Source: a bacterium UBP10_UBA1149 (GTDB lineage: Bacteria; Desulfobacterota; Binatia; UBA1149). From it: a stretch of 37,934 bases of DNA. Where the stretch lies: NCBI GenBank assembly GCA_002311335.1, contig DBZX01000015.1:106430-144363 (forward strand), in the 5' to 3' direction. Shown here one piece after another: positions 18,651 through 26,638 of this stretch. Below the pieces are notes generated by a model. That model was not told the origin of the DNA. It saw only the letters and a list, made by a program, of their open reading frames with translations, and searched no databases. The translations under genes were made by a program, and so were the position numbers. Positions within the stretch are counted from its first letter, which is position 1. Every line of letters starts with the position of its first letter.

Positions 18651-19498
18651 GCAAGCAGGCGCCGGTTGTCGGTTTTGTTGGTGGCGGCAACATGGCTGCT
18701 GCGTTGCTCAAGGGCTTGCTGGAGCCGGGCGATGACGGCGGCGGTGTTTCTCCAGGGTCAATAGTCGTCTGCGAGCCCCTGGCGGTCCGCCGCCGTGTGC
18801 TCAAGCGGCGCTTTGGAGTCAACGTCACGGCTGATCTCGCGCAGCTGGCCGAGGCCGCCCGGACGGTGGTGCTGGCGGTAAAACCGCAGGTCATGGACGA
18901 GGTTATGTCGGGCCTGTCGCCGCTGCTGGGGCGCGGCAAGCTGGTCATCTCTATCGCGGCCGGTGTACGCCTGTCGCGCATGGAGAAGGCCCTGGGGCCG
19001 GGCGTGCGCACTATCCGGGTCATGCCCAACACCCCTTGCCTGCTGGGCAGCGGCATGTCGGTGCTTTGCGCGGGGGCGACTGCGCGGAGAAAAGACCTCG
19101 CGGTGGCCAGGACCATGTTCGAAGCCGTTGGCGAAGTGCTCGTGGTCGAAGAAGAGAAGCTGATGGACGCGGTTACCGGCTTGAGCGGTAGCGGCCCGGC
19201 CTATGTTTACCTGTTTGCCGAGGCGCTGGCCCGGGGTGGCAAGGCGGCCGGACTCGACCAGGAAACCGCTTTGCACCTGGCCTGTCACACCTTGGCTGGC
19301 GCCGCCAGGATGTTGCTTGAGAGCGGGCAGGGGCCCGTCGAATTGCGCAAGGCGGTTTCGTCGCCGGGCGGCACCACGCTGGCCGGCCTCGCCGCTCTCG
19401 CCAGCGGGGGGTTCAGCCAGACGGTGGCTTCGGCCGTGAAGGCAGCCACGAGGCGGTCGAGGGAACTCGCCGTTGACACGACTGGCCGCCGTTCCTAG
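18647..19498 (+). CDS. proC: Pyrroline-5-carboxylate reductase
   Basis: Last step of proline synthesis, NAD(P)H-dependent, 283 aa. The Rossmann motif VGFVGGGNMAAALLKGL, LAVKPQVMDEV, the RVMPNTPCLLGSGMSVL block and the dimer helix GLSGSGPAYVYLFAEAL are clear, and VSSPGGTTLAGL is present at the C-terminus. GTG start overlaps the yggS stop, so translation is coupled. Confidence 0.97.
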   Translation: MSKQAPVVGFVGGGNMAAALLKGLLEPGDDGGGVSPGSIVVCEPLAVRRRVLKRRFGVNVTADLAQLAEAARTVVLAVKPQVMDEVMSGLSPLLGRGKLVISIAAGVRLSRMEKALGPGVRTIRVMPNTPCLLGSGMSVLCAGATARRKDLAVARTMFEAVGEVLVVEEEKLMDAVTGLSGSGPAYVYLFAEALARGGKAAGLDQETALHLACHTLAGAARMLLESGQGPVELRKAVSSPGGTTLAGLAALASGGFSQTVASAVKAATRRSRELAVDTTGRRS

Positions 19499-19548
19499 TT
19501 TCGTTCTGTTCCCACGAGGGAAACAAAAAACAACGGAAGCTAACCAAG

Positions 19549-19917
19549 GTGCCAATCTACGAATACGAGTGCCCCGTCTGCGGGGTTTTTGAACACAGCC
19601 AGTCCATGTCCGACGATCCCCTGTCGAGCTGCGCCACCAAGGGTTGCCGGCGCAAGGTGAAGCGGCTGATTTCGTCGTCGTCGTTTCAGCTCAAGGGCGG
19701 CGGCTGGTACTCGGAGGGCTACCAGAAAGGCTCCGGGGGCGATTCATCCAAGGACTCGGGCTCCACTTCGTCCGCCGACTCGTCCGCCGCTTCGTCGGCC
19801 GACTCGTCGTCTGACTCGTCGCCCAGCAGCGGCTCCGACAGCAGCCCGGGCAGCGGCTCAAGCAAGGGGTCAGGCAAGAGCTCGAGCAAAACATCGGCGA
19901 AAAAACCCACGAAATAA
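19549..19917 (+). CDS. FmdB-type zinc-ribbon protein with a long Ser/Asp-rich tail
   Basis: 122 aa. The first 55 residues are the FmdB/CxxC regulatory zinc ribbon: MPIYEYECPVCGVFEHSQSM, then a second half-site CATKGCRRKVKRLIS (C-x4-C instead of CxxC). After a GGGWYSEGY motif the rest is low complexity, nearly all Ser, Asp, Gly and Ala, turning Lys-rich at the end. Such tails occur in this family but this one is long. Role unknown; acts perhaps as a small regulatory or nucleic-acid-associated protein. GTG start at 19549. Confidence 0.85.
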   Translation: MPIYEYECPVCGVFEHSQSMSDDPLSSCATKGCRRKVKRLISSSSFQLKGGGWYSEGYQKGSGGDSSKDSGSTSSADSSAASSADSSSDSSPSSGSDSSPGSGSSKGSGKSSSKTSAKKPTK

Positions 19918-19925
19918 GCTGCATC

Positions 19926-19964
19926 GCGTCAAAACCAGGCACAAGGCCTTGACTTTCATGACGC
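19926..19964. repeat. Short inverted repeat after the FmdB-like gene
   Basis: GCGTCA and TGACGC arms flank 27 bases, just after the stop at 19917 and across the -35 of the candidate promoter below. It may be a weak terminator or an operator; there is no T run. Confidence 0.35.
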
Positions 19965-19976
19965 AGTGAGTAAAAC
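19949..19976 (+). promoter_or_regulatory. Candidate sigma-70 promoter of the phasin-like gene
   Basis: TTGACT (19949-19954) and TAAAAC (19971-19976), 16 bases apart. It would give a structured leader of roughly 160 bases before ATG 20146. Tentative. Confidence 0.4.
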
Positions 19977-20071
19977 AATGCACAGGTAAGCGTTACGGCC
20001 AGCTTTGGGGCTGCCCGCACATGGATACGGCAGCGGTTTGGGTACAGACTTAAACCGGTGCTTCCTGGGCG

Positions 20072-20117
20072 GGTTCCCGTCCGGCACTCCCCCTGTTGGG
20101 GGGGCAAAGACGGGACC
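20072..20117 (+). promoter_or_regulatory. Strong nested stem-loop in the leader of the phasin-like gene
   Basis: Outer stem GGTTCCCGTC (20072-20081) pairs with GACGGGACC (20109-20117) with one bulged T; inner stem CCCCC (20089-20093) pairs with GGGGG after a TGTT loop. It ends about 28 bases before the ATG and is not followed by T residues, so it is not a simple terminator. I do not recognise a known riboswitch class. Confidence 0.6.
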
Positions 20118-20145
20118 GGATGACGCGGTACGACAGGAGGAAAAA

Positions 20146-20631
20146 ATGGCAACAGCAAAGAAGCAACCTACACCGCTTTTCGGTAACGTGACTAACACCG
20201 TGGACAGGGTCCGTGGCGAGGTCGAAGGGGCCGCGGAGCGTTTCGGACGTCGCGCGGTGTCCATGCTCCCGGAGCAGCAGCAGGACCAGGTCGACAAGGT
20301 GGTCGACAAGCTGATCGACAGTATCGGTGAAGTTCGCGAGGACCTCAACGGTCGCGTCGACGAACTGCGTGAGCAGGTCGAAGAGCGCCTGGGCGACGTC
20401 AGGACCCAGCTCGACAAGAGGGTCACCGGGTTGCGCAAGCAGACCAATGGCCGTCGCCGTGAGCTGACTTCCACGGCCCAGAAGGAAGCCGGCAAGCTGG
20501 CCACGCGCCTGGCCAAGTGGCTCAAGCTGCCCGTGCGCGGCGATGTTGATTCGGTCAAGCGCAGGCTCACCGCCATTGAGCGCAGGATCGACGCCCTCGA
20601 GAAGGGGTCACGCCGCAAAGCAGCGGCCTGA
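20146..20631 (+). CDS. Phasin-like coiled-coil protein
   Basis: 161 aa, almost entirely amphipathic helix rich in Glu, Lys, Arg, Val and Gln. Heptad-like stretches (QVDKVVDKLIDSIGEVREDL, VDELREQVEERLGDVRTQLD) recall phasins and apolipoprotein-like proteins; the C-terminal VKRRLTAIERRIDALEKG resembles the oligomerisation tail of PHA-granule proteins. I infer a granule- or DNA/membrane-associated structural role. ATG 20146 follows a perfect AGGAGG; the open frame extends to 20005 but that part is leader. The tail (GSRRKAAA) is basic. Confidence 0.7.
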   Translation: MATAKKQPTPLFGNVTNTVDRVRGEVEGAAERFGRRAVSMLPEQQQDQVDKVVDKLIDSIGEVREDLNGRVDELREQVEERLGDVRTQLDKRVTGLRKQTNGRRRELTSTAQKEAGKLATRLAKWLKLPVRGDVDSVKRRLTAIERRIDALEKGSRRKAAA

Positions 20632-20681
20632 CCCGGCAATCCAGTACAGCGGGGTTGATCGAGATCGGGAAACCGATTCGG

Positions 20682-22328
20682 TCAGCCTCGCTTTTTCTTG
20701 CCCGCTACCTTCCGTCCCACCCGCCCCCAGCCACCGCCGCCGGGGGTCTGCACGCGCACGCGGTCGCCGGCGGCCAGTTGGAGCTCGGTTTTCGAGGCGA
20801 TGGCTTTCGTTCGGCCGCCGCTGCTCACCGTATCGCGGCCCGGTAGACCGGGCTTTCCGCCCGCCAGTCCCCAGGGACCCTCTTGCCGCCTGTCGGCCAG
20901 CAGTGTCAGCGTGGCCGGCACAAGGACCTCTATTTCTCGATCTATTCCATCACCGCCGCGGTGCTTTCCGGTCCCGCCGGAGCGTCTTCTCAGCCCATAA
21001 CGGATTACCCTCAGGGGGTAATAGGACTCGAGCAGTTCCACGGGCGTGTTGAGCGTGTTGGTCATGTGGGTGTGCAGCGCGTGGCAGCCCGGACCCGACG
21101 GTCCGGCGCCGGCTCCTCCCGCCACCGTTTCGTAGTAGGCAAAGTGGCAATCACGTTTTACGTCCCAACCTCCGAGCGTAAGGTTGTTCATCGTGCCCGA
21201 GCTCGCCGCCGGTATCCGTCCGGGCAGCGCGCGGGCCAGGGCCCGTAGCAACAGGTCTACTATACGCTGCGAGGTTTCGACGTTGCCTCCGGCTACGGCT
21301 GCCGGAAAGCGGCAGTCCACCAGCGTGCCCGGCGTTGTGAGTATGTCTACCGGCTCCATCATGCCGCGGTTGGCCGGTACCCGGCTGCCGGCGAGACAGG
21401 CCACGACATAAAAGACCGCCGACGTGGTCACAGCGAGGTTGGCGTTGAGCGGGCCCCGGCATTGAGGGGCGCAGTCTCGCAGGTCGATCTCCAGGCGTTT
21501 GCCCCGCCGCCGTAGCGTGACCGAAAGTCGCAGTGGCTGCGGGTCAATACCGTCGTTATCGAGTGAGTCGCGGGCGCTGAACTCGCCGACGGGCAGCTCC
21601 TTGATCATGGCCTCGACCAGGCGGCGGGAGTAATCCTGCAGCTCCTTCATGGCGCGCGTGATCCGCCCCGGGCCGAAGCGAGTCGCCAGTTCGGACAGGC
21701 GCTGATCACCGCTGCGCAGGGCCGCGACCTGGGCGTCGAGGTCGCCCATCCTCTCGGCGGGCACGCGGGTGTTGGCCAGGAACAGCTCCATCGTTTCGCG
21801 CACCACGCGGCCACCTCGGTAGAGGTGAACCGGCGGTATGCGGAATCCCTCCTGGTGGATGTCGGTGCACAGCGCCATCGAACCGGGTGCGTGGCCGCCC
21901 ACGTCGGCGTGATGGGCGCGGGCCGCCAGCCAGGCAAAGGGCCGGCGGGCGCGCCCAGCCCTGCTCGACTTGTCGTGGCCGGCGAGGAAGACCGGCGCCA
22001 CTACGGTGAGGTCGGGCAGGTGGGTACCGCCCGAGTAGGGGTCGTTGAGCAGCATGATGTCGCCGGCGATAACGTCTCCGCTGTCAGCCGTCATGGCCTC
22101 GATGGCTGCCTTGACCGACAAGGGTGTCGAGCCGAGGTGCACCGGTATGTGCGCGGCGTGCGACACCATGCCGCCAGCCGCGTCAAAAATCGCGCAGGAA
22201 AAATCGCGACGCTCCTTGATGTTGGGCGAGAAGCCGGCCTGGCAGAGCACGGTGCCCATTTCTTCGGCCACCGCAACCAGGCGGTTGCTGAAGAGCTCGA
22301 GCTCGACGGGATCGAAGCGTTCAGCCAC
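20682..22328 (-). CDS. Hydantoinase B / oxoprolinase B-type subunit
   Basis: 548 aa, hydantoinase B (HyuB) family, partner of the ATP-dependent A subunit. Signature segments are FSPNIKERRDFSCAIFDAAG, SHAAHIPVHLGSTPLSVKAA, DIMLLNDPYSGGTHLPDLT, AHHADVGGHAPGSM (metal-type histidines) and GGDGIDREIEVLVPATL. It acts with HyuA to open hydantoin, 5-oxoproline or related rings using ATP; substrate is unresolved. GTG 22328 overlaps the hyuA stop by eight bases. The last dozen residues are Lys-rich. Confidence 0.92.
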   Translation of the reverse strand: MAERFDPVELELFSNRLVAVAEEMGTVLCQAGFSPNIKERRDFSCAIFDAAGGMVSHAAHIPVHLGSTPLSVKAAIEAMTADSGDVIAGDIMLLNDPYSGGTHLPDLTVVAPVFLAGHDKSSRAGRARRPFAWLAARAHHADVGGHAPGSMALCTDIHQEGFRIPPVHLYRGGRVVRETMELFLANTRVPAERMGDLDAQVAALRSGDQRLSELATRFGPGRITRAMKELQDYSRRLVEAMIKELPVGEFSARDSLDNDGIDPQPLRLSVTLRRRGKRLEIDLRDCAPQCRGPLNANLAVTTSAVFYVVACLAGSRVPANRGMMEPVDILTTPGTLVDCRFPAAVAGGNVETSQRIVDLLLRALARALPGRIPAASSGTMNNLTLGGWDVKRDCHFAYYETVAGGAGAGPSGPGCHALHTHMTNTLNTPVELLESYYPLRVIRYGLRRRSGGTGKHRGGDGIDREIEVLVPATLTLLADRRQEGPWGLAGGKPGLPGRDTVSSGGRTKAIASKTELQLAAGDRVRVQTPGGGGWGRVGRKVAGKKKRG

Positions 22329-24315
22329 CGTCTTTCTCCAGCCGCAGGTTAGACTCGCCGTCTACGCGGGCGGTCCAACCGGTAGCGATCAGCGAGGTCG
22401 AACTGTACTCGGTCACCAACGCTGGCCCCGCGAAACGGTCCCCCATCACGAGGTCGTCGCGACGGTACAGCGGCAGCCTTCGTTTTCTGCCCTCGAGATA
22501 CACGCTCACGTTATGCGCGGGCGTCGGGGTCCTGCTACGGCCAACCGTGGCCACGGTTCTGCGCTTGCGGCGGCGGGCTTCGGTTGCGGTTACGTGCAGC
22601 GCGCAGGCCTCCACCGGCCGCGAGTCGTCGTGGTGGTGAAACAGCCTGTGGTGCTCGCGGTCAAAAGCGGCGCGGAAGCCTGGCTTCAGCGGCACTTCGA
22701 TTTCGCTTGACTGGCCAAGGTAGCGCAGCCCCACGCTTCGGCTCAGCCGTATCCGACCCGGCTGGCAGCCCTGTTGCAGTAGCTCGGCGCGGGCCTGTTT
22801 TTCGAGCGCGAGGCAGCGTTGCCTGAGCTCCCCGATGTCAGGGTCCTGCAGTGACAGCGCGGCCCTCAGGTCGCGGCTGAAGCTGCCCTCCAGCACTCCC
22901 CCCGCCGAAAGCAGGCCGGGGTTGCAGGGCAGCAGTACGCTGGCCATCTGCAACGAATCGGCCACCGCGCAGGCGTGCAGGCCCGCCGCACCGCCGAAGC
23001 CCAGCAGGGTTGCGCCGCGCGGGTCCTGGCCACGCTCTATGGTTATGCGGCGAATGGCCCTCTCCATGTTGGCCTCCACTATCCTGAGCACGCCCTCGGC
23101 GGCACGTTCGGCCGACAGGCCACCCATGCGCTTGCCCAGTCGGGTCATCACCCGGCGTGCCCGCGCAAGATCGACAGGCATTTCACCGCCTAGCAGTCCG
23201 CCGCCGGCGAGTCGCCCGAGCAACGCGTTGGCGTCGGTTACCGTGGGTTCGCTACCTTGCCCGTAACAGGCGGGGCCGGGCGTGGCGCCCGCGCTCGCCG
23301 GTCCTACCTTGAGCGCGCCGCCGGCGTCGACCGACGCTATCGAACCGCCACCGGCGCCCACCGTGTGAATGTCCACGGCCGGGCAGCGCAGCGGGATGCC
23401 ACCGATGACGGTGGTGTTGGTGAGAGGGATAGTCCCGTTGATCAGCGTGACGTCGGTGGAGGTGCCCCCCATGTCGAGTGTCACGGCTTGCTCAAGGTGA
23501 ACTGCGCGCATGACCTCGAAGGCCGCCGCGACTCCGCCCGCTGGCCCCGAAAGCATGCTGCGAACCGGCTCGCGGCTCACCGTCTTTACGCCCAGGCAGC
23601 CACCCGAGGATTGCATGACGCGAAAATCGGGCGTCCCGCACTTCAGCGCGAGGTCTTTGAGGTGCCGTTCCACCCGCGGGCGCACGAAGGCGTTGGCCAC
23701 CGCGGTCGAAGCGCGCTCGTACTCACCGGGTTCGGGCGAGAGCTGCTGCGAAAGGGTCACCGGCACGCCGAGGTGGCGCAGGGCCTCACCCACGGCTTTT
23801 TCGTGGGCCGGGTTGACGTGGGAGTGCAGCAGACACACGGCTATCGATTCGACCCGCGCTCGTCGCAGCTTGCTGGCCAGTTGGTCGAGAGCCGCCTTGT
23901 CGGGGCGCAGCAAAGCTTTGCCGTCGGCCGCGCTTCGTTCGGCCAGGCCGAAGCTCATGTTTCCTGCCAGCAGGGGTTGCTCGCGTCGCGGTTCCAGCCG
24001 GTAGAGTTCGGGGCGGGCCTGGCGGCCGATTTCGAGCAGGTCTTCGAAACCCGCGGTGGTGACCAGTGCGGTGCGCGCGCCTTGCCGCTGCAACATTGCG
24101 TTGGTAGCTATGGTGGTGCCGTAGCCCAGGCGGTCGGGCGGCGTTCCGTCGAACAGGCGCGCCAAGGCGTCGAGTACCGCGCGGCCGGGATCGTCGGGCG
24201 TGGACAACAGCTTGCACCAACCGCTGCTACCGTCCGAACGGCGGTAGACCACGTCGGTGAAAGTCCCACCGGTGTCTACGCCTACCTCGAGTCTGCCTTG
24301 AGCATTGCTCTGCAC
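22321..24315 (-). CDS. Hydantoinase A / oxoprolinase A-type subunit
   Basis: 664 aa with the actin-like ATPase fold of HyuA. Diagnostic motifs: LEVGVDTGGTFTDVVYR at the start, DRLGYGTTIATNAMLQRQG, then VTLDMGGTSTDVTLI near the middle, VDIHTVGAGGGSIASVD and CYGQGSEPTVTDANALLGRL. I chose GTG 24315; the open frame continues to 24582 but the extra N-terminal 89 residues are Arg/His-rich and unlike the family, and overlap the sulfatase promoter region. Operon with hyuB. Confidence 0.92.
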   Translation of the reverse strand: MQSNAQGRLEVGVDTGGTFTDVVYRRSDGSSGWCKLLSTPDDPGRAVLDALARLFDGTPPDRLGYGTTIATNAMLQRQGARTALVTTAGFEDLLEIGRQARPELYRLEPRREQPLLAGNMSFGLAERSAADGKALLRPDKAALDQLASKLRRARVESIAVCLLHSHVNPAHEKAVGEALRHLGVPVTLSQQLSPEPGEYERASTAVANAFVRPRVERHLKDLALKCGTPDFRVMQSSGGCLGVKTVSREPVRSMLSGPAGGVAAAFEVMRAVHLEQAVTLDMGGTSTDVTLINGTIPLTNTTVIGGIPLRCPAVDIHTVGAGGGSIASVDAGGALKVGPASAGATPGPACYGQGSEPTVTDANALLGRLAGGGLLGGEMPVDLARARRVMTRLGKRMGGLSAERAAEGVLRIVEANMERAIRRITIERGQDPRGATLLGFGGAAGLHACAVADSLQMASVLLPCNPGLLSAGGVLEGSFSRDLRAALSLQDPDIGELRQRCLALEKQARAELLQQGCQPGRIRLSRSVGLRYLGQSSEIEVPLKPGFRAAFDREHHRLFHHHDDSRPVEACALHVTATEARRRKRRTVATVGRSRTPTPAHNVSVYLEGRKRRLPLYRRDDLVMGDRFAGPALVTEYSSTSLIATGWTARVDGESNLRLEKDGG

Positions 24316-24468
24316 GCGTTCGATTTTACCGCGGGCCCGTGGCGCAGGGCGCTGCCCGCCCCACGAGTTGCCGTCAGCGGCAGTCAATAGCCGTTGCCGG
24401 CCGGCTTTAACAACCCCGCCCGGTCGGGCTCTTGCGGGCGTAGCCGGGTGGGGTAAGAATGATGGGCG

Positions 24469-26637
24469 ATGCGTTTTTCTACGCTTGTTGCCGTAGCCCG
24501 GCACACGTTCGCTCTCATGGCCGTGGCCGCCTTCCTGGCGGTGGTGACGCTGTTGTCGGCGTCCTTGGTCCTGGCGACACAACCTCCGCTACCGCTGTAT
24601 ATGGCTGCAGACCTGCCGGAAGCCGAGATCGAAGAACCCGGCGCTTCGCAAAAGGATCTCCTGGAAGACGGCCCCCGGGCGGCCCCCTGGCAGCCGGTTT
24701 CGGCTGCGGGCGAACGCCGCCTGGCCATAGCCGGCAGCGACCGCGTGCTGCTTTCCATGGTCCCGGTACAGGTAGCCGCCGGTGGTCGCGTGTTCGTGTA
24801 CGGCGAGCTACCGGCCTCCCTGCTGGGCCGAAAGCTAGAGGCCGAGGTGCTGCTCTACGAAGAAGGCGCTTGGAAGCGAAGGCATGTTTTCAGTCCGGGC
24901 GAGGGCAAGCTCGGCCGCCTGAGCAGCACGCTTGTTGCTCCCGAACGTGAACCCGGACCGGTGGTGGCGGCCTTGTACGCGCAGTTGGCCACCAACGGTG
25001 GAGCGCGCACCATCAGCAGCCTGCCGGTAAGCATTCCGCGCTCGTCGGAACTGCGTTTTGGATACAGCGTAGATTCCGAGGACTGGAAGGGTCTTGCGCC
25101 GGTGTCCATCACGGTTCGCGCGCGGGTGTTCGAAGACGGGCGGCCCGGGCTGCAGACGCTGAAGCTTTTCAGCGCCACGCTCGACCCTGGCCAACTGGAG
25201 CCGGCTTGGTTTGATATCGACGTGGATGTTTCGTCGCTTGGCGGCAGGCAGGTCAGCATAGAGTTCGAGTCGCGCTCTGTGGGTGGCGGCTCGAAAGTGG
25301 TACCGGCGGTGGTGTGGAGCTCGCCCATGGTGGTCGCCCGGAAGAGCCGAGACAGGCGTCCCTCCCTGGTCATCGTCGGGCTCGATTCATTACGCTATAC
25401 GAGCATGGGCTGCTGCGGTTCACGGCGCGACACTACGCCTTTCATGGACGAGTGGTTCGGTGGCAACGGCGCGATCTTTGACAACGCGTCGACCCCGTCG
25501 GTCACTCCGCAATCGGCGTGGATGAGCTTGTTTACCGGGCTGTACCCGTCGGTGCACGGCGTGCTCGACAACAACGAAGAGCTGTCACCGCAGGTGGACA
25601 CCCTGGCCGCGTTGCTGTCACGGGGGGGCTACCGCACCGTGGCTTTCACCGAGGGTGGTGCCGCGGGAACCTCGAGCCCCCTGGTCGCCGGTTTCGACAG
25701 CTTCGTGGCCGACGAGGGCTACGACCTGGCCGACACCGAGGGCCGCCTGGCCGGCACTCTCGAGGCCGCGGGCAACTGGGTCAACGCGCACTCGGACGAA
25801 CCCTTCTTCATGTTCGTGCACAGCTATCGGCTGCATGCACCGCACCTTCCGCCGCGGGGCTACGGCAGCATGTTCAAGGACGACAAGTTGTTTGCCGACA
25901 GCCGCGTCGACGAGGGCGCCCTGGTGCGCTACGAACGCGAACTGCGCTACGTGGACGACCAGCTCGGCATCTTCGTGGACTCGGTGGTGAGAAAACTCGG
26001 CGGCAACGTAGTGGTGGTGGTCACCTCCAATCACGGTCAGGAGTTTCTCGAGCACGGTGCGAGGGGCGCGGGCAGCCATCTCTACGAAGAATCGTTGAAG
26101 ATTCCGCTCATGATGAGTGGCCCGGGCATAAAAAAGTCTACCCGCTACGACGCTTCGTTGAGCCTGGTGGACCTCGCGCCCACGCTGGTTGAGCTGTTGG
26201 GCATCGACGCGCCACCGGGCATACAGGGAGTGTCGCTAGCCAGTTCGCTGGGCAGCGGCCTGCCGTTTTCGCTGTCGCCTCGGTTCAGCGAGGCCAGGGG
26301 GCGGCTGCGCGTTGACGAGAGCGGCAAAGGCCTGCGCTGGAAATCTCCCGCTTACGCGGTCAAGCAGGGACGCTACAAGCTCATCATGCAGCCGACCTCG
26401 GGTGGTGGGCAGGATCTGGAGGCCTACGACCTCGCGATTGATCCGGCTGAGCGCAACAACCTGCTGGCCGGCGGCGGGCAGGCACCTGCCTGGGCGGCCA
26501 CACTGACCGAGGCCCTCATGGGCTATCCCGTTGCCTGTCAGCAGGTGGCCAGGGGTGCCGGCCCGAGCGTTCAGCGCGGCTACGCCGGTCTGCTCAAGTC
26601 GCGCGCGCTTGGCGAAACGACCGCCCGCAAGCGCTGA
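24469..26637 (+). CDS. Sulfatase-fold (alkaline phosphatase superfamily) envelope protein with degenerate active-site motifs
   Basis: 722 aa. An N-terminal membrane anchor/signal (LMAVAAFLAVVTLLSASLVLA) precedes an approximately 260-residue region of unknown fold and a sulfatase domain from about residue 300. The first motif (VIVGLDSLRYTSMGCCGSRR, D306) and the FTGLYPSVHG strand are clear, but there is no CxPSR/SxPSR nucleophile: the site reads SVTPQSAWMS (T346). The usual SDHG metal motif reads TSNHGQE (N521). FMFVHSYRLHAPHLPP and IPLMMSGPG are kept. It may be a Thr-nucleophile transferase or a non-catalytic relative. It converges one base from pmbA. Confidence 0.8.
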   Translation: MRFSTLVAVARHTFALMAVAAFLAVVTLLSASLVLATQPPLPLYMAADLPEAEIEEPGASQKDLLEDGPRAAPWQPVSAAGERRLAIAGSDRVLLSMVPVQVAAGGRVFVYGELPASLLGRKLEAEVLLYEEGAWKRRHVFSPGEGKLGRLSSTLVAPEREPGPVVAALYAQLATNGGARTISSLPVSIPRSSELRFGYSVDSEDWKGLAPVSITVRARVFEDGRPGLQTLKLFSATLDPGQLEPAWFDIDVDVSSLGGRQVSIEFESRSVGGGSKVVPAVVWSSPMVVARKSRDRRPSLVIVGLDSLRYTSMGCCGSRRDTTPFMDEWFGGNGAIFDNASTPSVTPQSAWMSLFTGLYPSVHGVLDNNEELSPQVDTLAALLSRGGYRTVAFTEGGAAGTSSPLVAGFDSFVADEGYDLADTEGRLAGTLEAAGNWVNAHSDEPFFMFVHSYRLHAPHLPPRGYGSMFKDDKLFADSRVDEGALVRYERELRYVDDQLGIFVDSVVRKLGGNVVVVVTSNHGQEFLEHGARGAGSHLYEESLKIPLMMSGPGIKKSTRYDASLSLVDLAPTLVELLGIDAPPGIQGVSLASSLGSGLPFSLSPRFSEARGRLRVDESGKGLRWKSPAYAVKQGRYKLIMQPTSGGGQDLEAYDLAIDPAERNNLLAGGGQAPAWAATLTEALMGYPVACQQVARGAGPSVQRGYAGLLKSRALGETTARKR

Positions 26638-26638
26638 G

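Noticed and set aside
20001..20145. Known riboswitch in the phasin leader
   Set aside because: I compared it mentally with c-di-GMP, SAH, glycine, ZTP and fluoride patterns and none fits; kept only as an unassigned structure.
23257..24390. 377-aa frame opposite the hydantoinase A gene
   Set aside because: Antisense shadow; HyuA motifs are on the other strand in the expected order.
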